Assembly: GCF_900177815.1 (NCBI RefSeq)
Contig: NZ_FXAZ01000001.1
Location: 62,001 to 126,000 of the forward strand
From: Paenibacillus aquistagni
GTDB lineage: Bacteria > Bacillota > Bacilli > Paenibacillales > Paenibacillaceae
Direction: 5' to 3'
DNA: 64,000 bases
Of the stretch, positions 18,075-27,374 are shown piece by piece. The notes under the pieces are model-generated. The model did not search any database. It was not told the origin of the DNA and saw nothing but the letters and a program-made list of their open reading frames with translations. A program made the translations under genes and the position numbers. How positions within the stretch are numbered: position 1 is the stretch's first letter; the number at the start of each line of letters is the position of its first letter.

Positions 18075-18890
18075 ATGGTGACTAGCTCCCTATTTACCAT
18101 CGTCATTCTTGTAATGAATCAAATTGAGATTACAAGACAATGCATCGCTTATATTCGTGCACTCCAAAGCAAGCCTATCCCGATTCTAATCATTGATAAT
18201 GGCTCGGATCCGATCTATTCCAATGAACTTAGACATCTTGGAGATGGATATATTCGCAATGAACAGAATCTTGGTGTCATTTCTGCAATGAATCAGGCGT
18301 GGCCATTGATCCAGACTCCGTTCGTGATGTATATGCATAATGATGTGCTTGTGCTGGAAAAGCATTTTGATGAAAAAATAACGGCTGTCCTTGCGCATAT
18401 TCCCCATGTGGGAGCAGCAGGGTTCGGCGGCGGCTATATGGTGGATTGCCGAGGAACCCGCAATCGGTTTACAAGCAATTTGCTCGATGCTGAGGTACAT
18501 GGAACTCGAATGATCGCTCCTTTCGTACCATCTGTCGCGCTTGACGGCTTATGCCTGATTATAAGGAAAGAGCTGCTCATTTCGTTGCGAGGCATTGCTA
18601 AGGAATATACGTACCACCATTTTTACGATATGGATATTTGCTTGGCGGCTATTTATCAAGGTTATAAAGTAGTTGCAATCAATATTCTGCATCAACATAC
18701 AGGCTCAATGACCTCAAAGCGCGCGGATTATGTGAAGTGGTTAAGTGAACGCGGAATGACAGATATGGAGCTGTATGAATATAATCGAGGCATCTTCCAT
18801 ACCAAGTGGGGGCATAGAGGTTATGTGCTCGTGCATGAACATCACTTTCTATACCATGATAGAGCAGGCATGATTCCAATGAGAATTTAA
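18075..18890 (+). CDS. Glycosyltransferase, family 2 (GT-A fold)
   Basis: A 271-residue protein with the GT2 layout: strand 1 FTIVILVMNQIEITRQC, IPILIIDNGSD for nucleotide binding, then NLGVISAMNQAW. The usual DxD metal motif reads HND at 88-90 (YMHNDV), an accepted variant in some GT2 enzymes. ALDGLCLIIRKE and YDMDICLAAIYQGYKVV supply the acceptor-side and catalytic base regions. No membrane segment is seen. Start at ATG 18075 after GAGGAGGAGG. It pairs with the upstream methyltransferase; the target glycan is unknown. Confidence 0.86.
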   Translation: MVTSSLFTIVILVMNQIEITRQCIAYIRALQSKPIPILIIDNGSDPIYSNELRHLGDGYIRNEQNLGVISAMNQAWPLIQTPFVMYMHNDVLVLEKHFDEKITAVLAHIPHVGAAGFGGGYMVDCRGTRNRFTSNLLDAEVHGTRMIAPFVPSVALDGLCLIIRKELLISLRGIAKEYTYHHFYDMDICLAAIYQGYKVVAINILHQHTGSMTSKRADYVKWLSERGMTDMELYEYNRGIFHTKWGHRGYVLVHEHHFLYHDRAGMIPMRI

Positions 18891-19066
18891 GGAAAGAGGG
18901 ATGGACCTTATTGTATGGGATGCATGCTTCGGACAGGCCGAGTGAAGGCTGATTACGTAAGCATGCAGACTGAGGAAGAAAATGAGGAGAGCTGGCTGGC
19001 CTGAAAGCTGCTTCATGCTGCAAGGAAACAGGCATTCGTTTAAGCGAAAATATGTTTTATAAAGAA

Positions 19067-19099
19067 CAAGACGGCGTCTTAGAAGATACCGTCTTGTTT
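19067..19099 (+). terminator. Shared terminator between convergent glycosyltransferase and mnmA
   Basis: CAAGACGG / CCGTCTTG outer stem with an inner TCTT / AAGA stem, followed by TTT on the plus strand and by a T-rich TTCTTTATAAAAC on the minus strand. It probably serves both genes, weakly. Confidence 0.6.
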
Positions 19100-19132
19100 G
19101 AACTGCGAGAACATATTTAGCACAAAAGTGCC

Positions 19133-20672
<1,540 letters not shown>

Positions 20673-21092
20673 ATGAAGATTTCTACTAAAGGTCGTTATG
20701 GATTAACCATTATGATGGAGCTTGCGAGGAGCTATGGCGAGGGGCCGACTTCCTTAAAAAGCATTGCAGAGCGTAATCAGCTCTCAGAGCATTATTTGGA
20801 GCAGTTGATCGCGCCCCTTCGTAATGCAGGGCTTGTAAAAAGCATCCGCGGGGCATATGGAGGCTATATTCTTTCCCGCGAGCCAGAAGTGATTAGTGCT
20901 GGCGAGATTATCCGTGTATTGGAAGGTCCAATCTCTCCGGTTGATTTTACGGAGGAAGATGATCCTGCGAAGCGGGATTTGTGGATGCGCATCCGGGACA
21001 GCATTGCGCAGGTGCTGGATTCAACAACGCTTAATGATCTGATTCATTATAATGGTCAGTCCGGACAGGATAACTACATGTTCTATATTTAA
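20673..21092 (+). CDS. cymR: Rrf2-family regulator, CymR-type
   Basis: A 139-residue winged-helix protein starting MKISTKGRYGLTIMMELA. It has the recognition segment SEHYLEQLIAPLRNAGLVKSIRGAYGGYIL that defines Rrf2 proteins. No cysteine is present, so unlike IscR or NsrR it cannot carry an iron-sulfur cluster. This fits CymR, the cysteine-metabolism repressor that works with CysK. The ATG at 20673 has GAGGTG 10 bases upstream. A cysteine desulfurase follows after 91 bases, as in Bacillus. Neighbours and sequence both support sulfur regulation. Confidence 0.92.
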   Translation: MKISTKGRYGLTIMMELARSYGEGPTSLKSIAERNQLSEHYLEQLIAPLRNAGLVKSIRGAYGGYILSREPEVISAGEIIRVLEGPISPVDFTEEDDPAKRDLWMRIRDSIAQVLDSTTLNDLIHYNGQSGQDNYMFYI

Positions 21093-21183
21093 TATTAATA
21101 AAGTTCGAGATATTGCTCCTTGGCATCAAGCCGTTGCTGACCATTCGGGGCAGGAATTACCGTAATAGAGATGAGGGAAAGTC

Positions 21184-22365
21184 ATGGAACATATCTACAT
21201 GGATCACGCAGCCACGACGCCAATGCGCCAAGAGGTCGTAGAGGCAATGATGTGTGCGATGAACAAAAGCTATGGGAATCCGTCCAGCATTCATGCTTAT
21301 GGACGTGAAGCTAAGCGAATGATCCAAGATGCAAGGGATCAGATTGCCTTGATGCTAGGCGCTTCTCCTCATGAGATTATCTTTACAAGCGGTGGCAGCG
21401 AGAGCGATAACACTGCAATCTTTGGCGCAGCTTGGTCTGCCTGGCTGAGAGCAAGAGAACACCAATCTGGTGCAGAGCGCTCTAAGCCCCATGTTATTAC
21501 TTCCACGATTGAGCATCATGCGGTGCTGCATGCATGTGAGCATCTAGAGAAGCTGGGCTTCGAGGTCACTTATGTAGCGCCAGATGCTTGCGGTGTGGTG
21601 CGCCCCGATGCGGTTAAGGCGGCCATTCAGCCGAATACCTGCCTGATCAGCTTGATGATGGGCAACAATGAAGTAGGGAGCCTGCAGCCGATTCAAGAGA
21701 TCGGAGAGCTTGCTCATGCTCATGATATTCTCATGCATACAGATGCTGTGCAAGCCTTAGGAATGATCGAACTGTCTTTGAACAAGCTGCCTGTTGATTT
21801 TGCCAGCTTTTCTGCTCATAAGATCAATGGCCCAAAAGGAGTAGGCATCCTATATGTGAAACAGGGCGTGGCCTATGAGTCCTTTATTCACGGAGGCAAC
21901 CAAGAACGCAAGCATCGGGCAGGTACTGAAAATGTGTCTGGCATCGTAGGCATGGCTGCTGCAGTGAAGCTTGCTGAAGAGGAACGATCCGATAAGCTGG
22001 TGCAGCTTGCGGAGGTTCGGGATGCCCTTTGGACAGGATTGCAGGAGCTGTTGCAGGATCGAGTGGTGTTGAACGGTCACCCTACAGCACGTCTTCCCCA
22101 TATTCTTAATGTCAGCATTCTTGATGTTCCGACAGAGAACATGCTGATGAATCTGGATATGATGGGTGTGATGGTGTCCAGTGGATCAGCATGCACCTCT
22201 GGCTCGCTCGAAGTCTCCCATGTGCTGCAGGCGATGGAGCTTTCTGACGAAAGATTGCGCTCGGCGATAAGATTCAGCTTTGGATTGGGCAATACTAAAG
22301 AACAAGCGCAAGAAGTCGTTAAACGAATTGCAACCATCGTCACCCGCGTACGTAATAGACACTGA
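21184..22365 (+). CDS. yrvO: Cysteine desulfurase (NifS/IscS type, YrvO-like)
   Basis: A 393-residue PLP enzyme releasing sulfur from cysteine as persulfide. The PLP lysine is K213 (SFSAHKINGPKGVG) and the catalytic Cys is C337 in the loop VSSGSACTSGS, as in group I desulfurases. YMDHAATTP at the N terminus is typical. The ATG at 21184 follows GAGGGAAA. It lies just after cymR and near mnmA, matching YrvO, the desulfurase dedicated to MnmA thiolation in B. subtilis. The role in tRNA thiolation is inferred from context; a general Fe-S role is possible. Confidence 0.95.
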   Translation: MEHIYMDHAATTPMRQEVVEAMMCAMNKSYGNPSSIHAYGREAKRMIQDARDQIALMLGASPHEIIFTSGGSESDNTAIFGAAWSAWLRAREHQSGAERSKPHVITSTIEHHAVLHACEHLEKLGFEVTYVAPDACGVVRPDAVKAAIQPNTCLISLMMGNNEVGSLQPIQEIGELAHAHDILMHTDAVQALGMIELSLNKLPVDFASFSAHKINGPKGVGILYVKQGVAYESFIHGGNQERKHRAGTENVSGIVGMAAAVKLAEEERSDKLVQLAEVRDALWTGLQELLQDRVVLNGHPTARLPHILNVSILDVPTENMLMNLDMMGVMVSSGSACTSGSLEVSHVLQAMELSDERLRSAIRFSFGLGNTKEQAQEVVKRIATIVTRVRNRH

Positions 22366-22431
22366 GAGCTGTGAGATTCGAAGGTCTTCTTAGCGCAGGG
22401 GTGGCCTTGTGTACTAGAAGGAGGCTCTTCG

Positions 22432-22917
22432 ATGAAAGTGCTTGAATTGATCGGACTTCCTGTTTATGACATTTTTACAGGCAAGAAAGTATCTAAGGTG
22501 AAGGATGTCTGGATTACAGAACAGTGGATGATTTCGCATTTGGAGCTAGAGAGCAGTCACCGCTTCTCTCGCAAGCTAAGAATGATTGCTTGGGAGCATA
22601 TATCTGCGTTTGGCGAGGACGCCGTTATGATTAAGAGCCGTGCAGTGATCGAGGAGACAGAGCAGGTGCATGAAGGGGCGCGCACCTTTCTCATTGGTCC
22701 AAGACATTTGAAGGAGATCCCTGTCGTTACCGAGGAAGGAAACCAATTGGGAAGCATTGCGGATGTTTATTTTCGTCCCAATATGGGCAATACAGTAACA
22801 GGATTGGAAATTACAGACGGAATCCTATCGGATCTTCTAGAAGGAAGGCAGCAGTTGGATTGGACAAGCCAGATGCGTCTAGGGGATGACGCGGTGGTGA
22901 TTGTGACCACGGCGTAA
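22432..22917 (+). CDS. yrrD: PRC-barrel domain protein (YrrD-like)
   Basis: A 161-residue soluble protein with two PRC-barrel-like halves. The first is about 3-75 (ELIGLPVYDIFTGKKVSKVKDV). The second is about 88-160 (GPRHLKEIPVVTEEGNQLGSIADVYF, then GNTVTGLEITDG). YrrD of B. subtilis has this two-domain layout and lies in the same chromosomal region. PRC barrels bind RNA or proteins, but no function is known for YrrD. It starts at ATG 22432 with a GGAGG site about 9 bases upstream and probably belongs to the cymR transcript. Confidence 0.82.
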   Translation: MKVLELIGLPVYDIFTGKKVSKVKDVWITEQWMISHLELESSHRFSRKLRMIAWEHISAFGEDAVMIKSRAVIEETEQVHEGARTFLIGPRHLKEIPVVTEEGNQLGSIADVYFRPNMGNTVTGLEITDGILSDLLEGRQQLDWTSQMRLGDDAVVIVTTA

Positions 22918-22952
22918 AGGGATCAATGTCTTGGAACGGAATGGTGAACGAT

Positions 22953-23171
22953 ATGCGATGCCCGAACTGCAACTCCAAAGATATCGGGAAGATTGGCTCC
23001 CATCAATTCTATTGCTGGGGCTGCTTCATTGAACTGACGGTAAATGGAGACAAGATGAGCGTCTATCAGGTCGAAGAAGATGGAACCTTGAGTTCCCTGG
23101 ACGACCTGTTCTTTGGCGATGACTGGCTCCCAACCGATGTGGGAGAAACACAGACCTCTACTCAAATGTAG
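22953..23171 (+). CDS. Small zinc-ribbon protein
   Basis: A short acidic protein (72 residues from ATG 22953; 81 from ATG 22926). Two CxxC pairs, CPNC near the N terminus and CWGC about 20 residues later, form a zinc ribbon or rubredoxin-like knuckle. The rest (VYQVEEDGTLSSLDDLF) is acidic. The 22953 start has GGTGA 5 bases upstream and begins at the zinc ribbon; 22926 has AAAGGG 4 bases upstream. It follows yrrD by a few bases. No function is known. Confidence 0.72.
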   Translation: MRCPNCNSKDIGKIGSHQFYCWGCFIELTVNGDKMSVYQVEEDGTLSSLDDLFFGDDWLPTDVGETQTSTQM

Positions 23172-23273
23172 AGTAGTCTGGAAGAAGAGCGTTCTTCTTA
23201 TAGAGGTTATGCTGAACGATGATGAGCATGCTTCTAGCAGGAGGGACGCTTATTTTGTGTACGTTATAAACTT

Positions 23274-23311
23274 GCACGCTATCGTATAATCAAGCAAGGC
23301 GTGCCTATTTT
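23274..23311 (+). terminator. Probable terminator of the cymR-yrvO-yrrD unit
   Basis: GCACGC / GCGTGC with a 19-base loop, then CTATTTTT. The stem is only 6 bases with a long loop, so confidence is moderate. Confidence 0.5.
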
Positions 23312-23479
23312 TGGCTCGGAATGATAGCGAATCCGTCCCATAAAATTTTTAAGAAATTTCATAATTTCATGGTCATACAGGATGGCATAACGTGATGCCC
23401 TTGCCCTGCAAGGCTTCAGCCCTCTCTATAAGCAACCGAGCAGATCGTAGAAGAATGTTAAAGCGCTAAATGCTGTGAC

Positions 23480-23527
23480 ATAATACATATTGTATTAAAA
23501 AATCGGTGTGCATACTATATATTGTGT
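23480..23527 (+). promoter_or_regulatory. Tandem NrdR boxes upstream of nrdD
   Basis: Two 16-base sites, ATAATACATATTGTAT (23480-23495) and ATACTATATATTGTGT (23512-23527), fit the NrdR consensus acaCwAtATaTwGtgt, the second nearly perfectly. They are 16 bases apart, so their centres are 32 bases (three helical turns) apart, the usual NrdR arrangement. NrdR represses ribonucleotide reductase operons when dATP is high. Confidence 0.85.
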
Positions 23528-23552
23528 TTATAAGAGAGGATGGAGATTAAAG

Positions 23553-25475
23553 ATGTCAAAGGCAGCCATTCGAGTTCTACCTGAACAGTCGAATATACAT
23601 ACATGGTTTATGACTCAGGAACAGGAATCTTTCTACCCAGAGAAGCAACTGAGCGCCTCCATTGATCGCATTCTAGAAGGCCAAGATCGTGATCTCATGC
23701 AAGAAAATGCGAATGTGGATGGACGATCGCCAATGGGAATCATGAGCAAGATGGCGAGCGAAAGCTCCAAATGGTACGTGATGAATCATTTGATAAGCGA
23801 CGAAGCGAGAGTTGCAATGGAGGCGAACCTGCTGTATCCGCATGATCTTGACTTCTATTCTACAGGTACAACGACCTGTTGCCAGATTCCGCTCGGCAAG
23901 ATTCTTAAACAAGGCTTTAACACTGGACATGGACATATGCGCGAGCCTCAGGACATCAAGAGTGCGTTGGCGCTTGCCTCTATTATTCTTCAAGCCAACC
24001 AGAACCAGCAGCATGGGGGGCAAGCTTATCCAATGTTTGATTATGACCTAGCCCCCTATGTCGCGAAAACATACAATAAGCATGTGAAATATCTATCCTC
24101 ACTTCCGCTTGCTCCTGATTATGATGTGGATGAGGAGGCATGGCGCTTGACGGAGCGCGATGTGTACCAAGCCTGTGAAGCGTTTATTCATAATTCCAAC
24201 TCTATGCACTCAAGAGGAGGAGGGCAGGTTCCGTTCATCTCCATCAATTATGGTACAGATACCTCTAAAGAGGGACGAATGCTGATCAAGCAGCTGCTGC
24301 TCGCTACTCAGGCGGGTCTAGGCAATGGAGAGACGCCCATCTTTCCGATTCAGATCTTTAAGCTGAAGAGCGGGGTGAACTTCCAGCCTGAGGACCCGAA
24401 CGTGGATCTCTATGAACTGGCACTTCAGACAACTGCGAAGCGCTTGTTCCCGAACTTTGCATTCTTGGATGCTCCTTTCAACGCTCAATATGATCAGGGA
24501 AACCCTGAGAGCGAGGCCTGCTATATGGGCTGCCGCACAAGGGTGATGAGCAATTTGAATGGTGATGAGACAGCCATTGGAAGAGGGAACCTGTCTTTCA
24601 CTTCGATTAATTTGGTTCGATTAAGCCTGGTCTCTAGTGGAATAGAGGATTTTGTTGAACGCCTTCAAGAGCTGATTGCGATTGCGGAGCGACAACTGCT
24701 CGCTCGTCTTGACTTTCAGGGCGAGAAGCGGGCAAAGGACTTCAAATTTCTGATGCTTGAGGGAGTATGGCGCGGCAGTGAAGGGTTGAAGCCTGATGAC
24801 AAGCTGCTTGATATCCTCAAGCAGGGAACATTAAGTGTTGGATTTATTGGACTTGCAGAAGCGCTTAAGCAGCTTACAGGCAAGCATCATGGCGAATCTG
24901 AGCAAGCGCGTAAGCTCGGCTATCGCATCATACAGATGATGCGAGCGCAGATGGACGAGGCTGCGGAGCGGACAGGGCTTAATTTCTCCTTGATTGCGAC
25001 TCCGGCTGAAGGCTTATCGGGCAAGTTTACAAGACGGGATTGTGAGGATTTTGGAGTCATACCAGGGGTTACGGATCGGGACTACTATACGAATTCCTTT
25101 CATGTGCCTGTCTATTATCCGCTTACGGCATTTGAGAAGATCTGCATCGAAGGTCCGTTCCATGCGCTGTGCAATGCTGGCCATATTACTTACGTCGAGC
25201 TGGACGGCAGTGCATTATCCAACCCGCGAGCGTTGGATCGGCTGGTGCGTGCGATGGCGGAGCACGGAGTGGGCTATGGATCTATCAATCATCCAGTTGA
25301 TCGCTGCAGCGCTTGCGGCCATCAAGCTATTATTGAAGCGGATTGCCCAGCATGCGGAGCCTCTACAGATGAGATTGAACGCATTCGGCGGATTACCGGC
25401 TACCTAGTTGGTACGATGGACAAGTGGAATACGGCGAAGCAGGCTGAAGAGGCAGATCGGGTGAAGCACCGATGA
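23553..25475 (+). CDS. nrdD: Anaerobic (class III) ribonucleoside-triphosphate reductase
   Basis: A 640-residue glycyl-radical enzyme making deoxyribonucleotides without oxygen. The glycyl-radical site is RITGYLVG, with Gly at 616. Four Cys (585, 588, 598, 601) form the zinc site before it. Active-site cysteines are at CCQIP (109-110) and CYMGCRT (323, 327). The protein begins near the catalytic barrel and has no N-terminal ATP-cone, so overall dATP inhibition must be absent or work differently. The ATG at 23553 has GGAG 7 bases upstream. It overlaps nrdG by 4 bases and is controlled by tandem NrdR boxes. Confidence 0.96.
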   Translation: MSKAAIRVLPEQSNIHTWFMTQEQESFYPEKQLSASIDRILEGQDRDLMQENANVDGRSPMGIMSKMASESSKWYVMNHLISDEARVAMEANLLYPHDLDFYSTGTTTCCQIPLGKILKQGFNTGHGHMREPQDIKSALALASIILQANQNQQHGGQAYPMFDYDLAPYVAKTYNKHVKYLSSLPLAPDYDVDEEAWRLTERDVYQACEAFIHNSNSMHSRGGGQVPFISINYGTDTSKEGRMLIKQLLLATQAGLGNGETPIFPIQIFKLKSGVNFQPEDPNVDLYELALQTTAKRLFPNFAFLDAPFNAQYDQGNPESEACYMGCRTRVMSNLNGDETAIGRGNLSFTSINLVRLSLVSSGIEDFVERLQELIAIAERQLLARLDFQGEKRAKDFKFLMLEGVWRGSEGLKPDDKLLDILKQGTLSVGFIGLAEALKQLTGKHHGESEQARKLGYRIIQMMRAQMDEAAERTGLNFSLIATPAEGLSGKFTRRDCEDFGVIPGVTDRDYYTNSFHVPVYYPLTAFEKICIEGPFHALCNAGHITYVELDGSALSNPRALDRLVRAMAEHGVGYGSINHPVDRCSACGHQAIIEADCPACGASTDEIERIRRITGYLVGTMDKWNTAKQAEEADRVKHR

Positions 25476-25954
25476 GCTTATACGTGATGTCGATTGTTCA
25501 TGACAGTGTGGTGGACGGGGAAGGGCTTCGCACCGTTATCTTTTTCAGTGGCTGTCCGCACCGCTGTCTCGGCTGTCACAATGAGCAATCATGGAAGCTT
25601 GCGAATGGAACGCTAATGACAATCGATGAAGTGTGCCAAGAAGTCATGCGCAACCCAATAACGGATGTGACCTTGTCAGGCGGAGACCCCTTTGTTCAGG
25701 CGAAAGAAGTGGCGAAGCTGGCTAGACGTCTTAAGGAAGCGGGCAAGCATATATGGGCCTATACTGGCTATACGCTGGAGGAGCTGAAGCAGGGAACCGC
25801 GGACAAGCAGGAACTGCTTCGATATATCGATGTGCTGGTTGACGGCCGCTTCGTGTTTGAACGGAAAATTCCGGGGCTGTTGTTTCGTGGAAGCGACAAT
25901 CAGCGCATCTGGAAGCTGAAGGATGGAGAACCAATCGGGTTAATTTCTTCCTAG
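25472..25954 (+). CDS. nrdG: Anaerobic ribonucleotide reductase-activating protein (radical SAM)
   Basis: A 160-residue radical-SAM activase that places the glycyl radical on NrdD. The cluster motif CX3CX2C is C28, C32, C35 (SGCPHRCLGCHNE). VTLSGGDPF is the SAM-binding GGE-like motif. The ATG overlaps the nrdD stop (ATGA), so the pair is translationally coupled. The length is normal for the family. Confidence 0.96.
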   Translation: MSLYVMSIVHDSVVDGEGLRTVIFFSGCPHRCLGCHNEQSWKLANGTLMTIDEVCQEVMRNPITDVTLSGGDPFVQAKEVAKLARRLKEAGKHIWAYTGYTLEELKQGTADKQELLRYIDVLVDGRFVFERKIPGLLFRGSDNQRIWKLKDGEPIGLISS

Positions 25955-26021
25955 TCTACATATACTCTACTGTATGATGCATGTCCGAATGTGGGGTGTG
26001 AAAGAAACAGTGGAGAAATTG

Positions 26022-27080
26022 ATGAAGAACCGATTGTTCGTTTATGGGATATATGTGCTGCTTGGCCTTGTTATTATATATATGCTGTATCAATTGCGGC
26101 CGGTTATTGGACATGTTTATGACTTCTTGAAGTCTATTCTCGCGCCCTTTTTCCTCGCGATGATCATTGCTTATGTGCTTAATCCTGTCGTTACGCTGTT
26201 GAATGACCGCAAAGTGCCGCGAACCATCGCCGTTCTGTTAATCTACGCCGTCTTTATCATCAGCCTTGTGATCATTCTTATGAACATGATTCCGATGCTG
26301 ATGGAGCAGCTTGAAGAGCTGAATCATCAGATGCCGCATCTGAATGCGAAGGCCGAGGATATTATGGATGGCATCAATCGTTCCGCGATTCTCCCTCATT
26401 CGGTTCGCTCAGGTGTGAATCACTGGATGTTTATCGCGGAGGAGCGGATGTCGAAGACCATTGCCGGGTTTATCGACAATATTGATGAGACCCTGAACGT
26501 GCTGATGCTTGCCCTCATCGTGCCGTTTTTGATCTTCTATATTCTAAAAGACTTTGAAGTGTTCGAGCGGGCTGTTATTGCCTATGTGCCTCGCAGTCAC
26601 CGCAAGCACTTGGTGATGATGTTCAAAGACATTGATGCTGCGCTTGGCAATTACATTCGCGGACAGTTCCTCGTCTGCGTCATTATTGGGGTGCTTGCCT
26701 ACATTGGCTATATAATCATTGGGCTGCCCTATGCGCTGCTGCTTGCCTTATGCGTTGCCATCTTCAACATCATCCCGTATCTCGGGCCATACTTCGGCGC
26801 TGCGCCAGCTATGATTGTGGCTTCGACGATCTCGATCAAGATGTTGATCTTTGTCGCTATCGTGAATACGATCTGCCAGATTCTTGAAGGGAACATTATC
26901 TCGCCGCAGGTGGTGGGAAGGACCTTGCATATGCACCCGCTCTCCATTATTTTTGCCCTGCTGGTGGGCGGTGAAGTTGCGGGCATCACGGGCTTAATAT
27001 TGGCTGTGCCGTTTTTTGCCGTGATCAAGGTTGTGCTGCAGCATGTGTTTACGTATTATGTAAGGCGCAAGACCTTATAA
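26022..27080 (+). CDS. AI-2E family transporter (YrrI-like)
   Basis: A polytopic membrane protein of about 352 residues. It has the AI-2E/PurR-regulated permease layout: paired hydrophobic segments near the N terminus, a long soluble loop (about 100-180), then four or more helices with ALCVAIFNIIPYLGPYFGAAPA and the family-typical QILEGNIISPQVVGRTLHMHPL near the C terminus. The start is uncertain. ATG 26022 has TGGAG 6 bases upstream; ATG 25974 adds 16 residues but lacks a site. B. subtilis has yrrI in this region before alaS. Relatives export small molecules or drive Na+/H+ exchange; the substrate is unknown. Confidence 0.88.
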   Translation: MKNRLFVYGIYVLLGLVIIYMLYQLRPVIGHVYDFLKSILAPFFLAMIIAYVLNPVVTLLNDRKVPRTIAVLLIYAVFIISLVIILMNMIPMLMEQLEELNHQMPHLNAKAEDIMDGINRSAILPHSVRSGVNHWMFIAEERMSKTIAGFIDNIDETLNVLMLALIVPFLIFYILKDFEVFERAVIAYVPRSHRKHLVMMFKDIDAALGNYIRGQFLVCVIIGVLAYIGYIIIGLPYALLLALCVAIFNIIPYLGPYFGAAPAMIVASTISIKMLIFVAIVNTICQILEGNIISPQVVGRTLHMHPLSIIFALLVGGEVAGITGLILAVPFFAVIKVVLQHVFTYYVRRKTL

Positions 27081-27145
27081 TGAAGGGAAAGCCCAAGGGC
27101 ATGCCCCTAGCGGCATTAACGATGCAGATATAACTCCAAAAAAAG

Positions 27146-27206
27146 AAAAGCAGAAATCCTGTATGGGTCAGTCCCATGTCATTAGCCAGGATTTCTGCTT
27201 TTTTAA
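27146..27206 (+). terminator. Bidirectional terminator between AI-2E gene and the S8 protease
   Basis: A perfect 16-base stem (AAAAGCAGAAATCCTG / CAGGATTTCTGCTTTT) with a small inner hairpin ATGGG / CCCAT in the loop. T runs lie on both outer sides (TTTTTT on plus; CTTTTTTT on minus), so it ends both convergent genes. Confidence 0.92.
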
Positions 27207-27374
27207 TGATAATAGAAGGTATAAGTTGAGTTATAGACGAAACCGGAATTCGATTTGGCGATGCGGACCAGACTTCTTGTAGTCGCAGATGCTCTTTGTC
27301 GTTGCAACCTGCCTTTAAACGCGCTCGCTCATCTTGGAATGGCGAGGATAGAGATTATCTCTTCTTACCGTACT

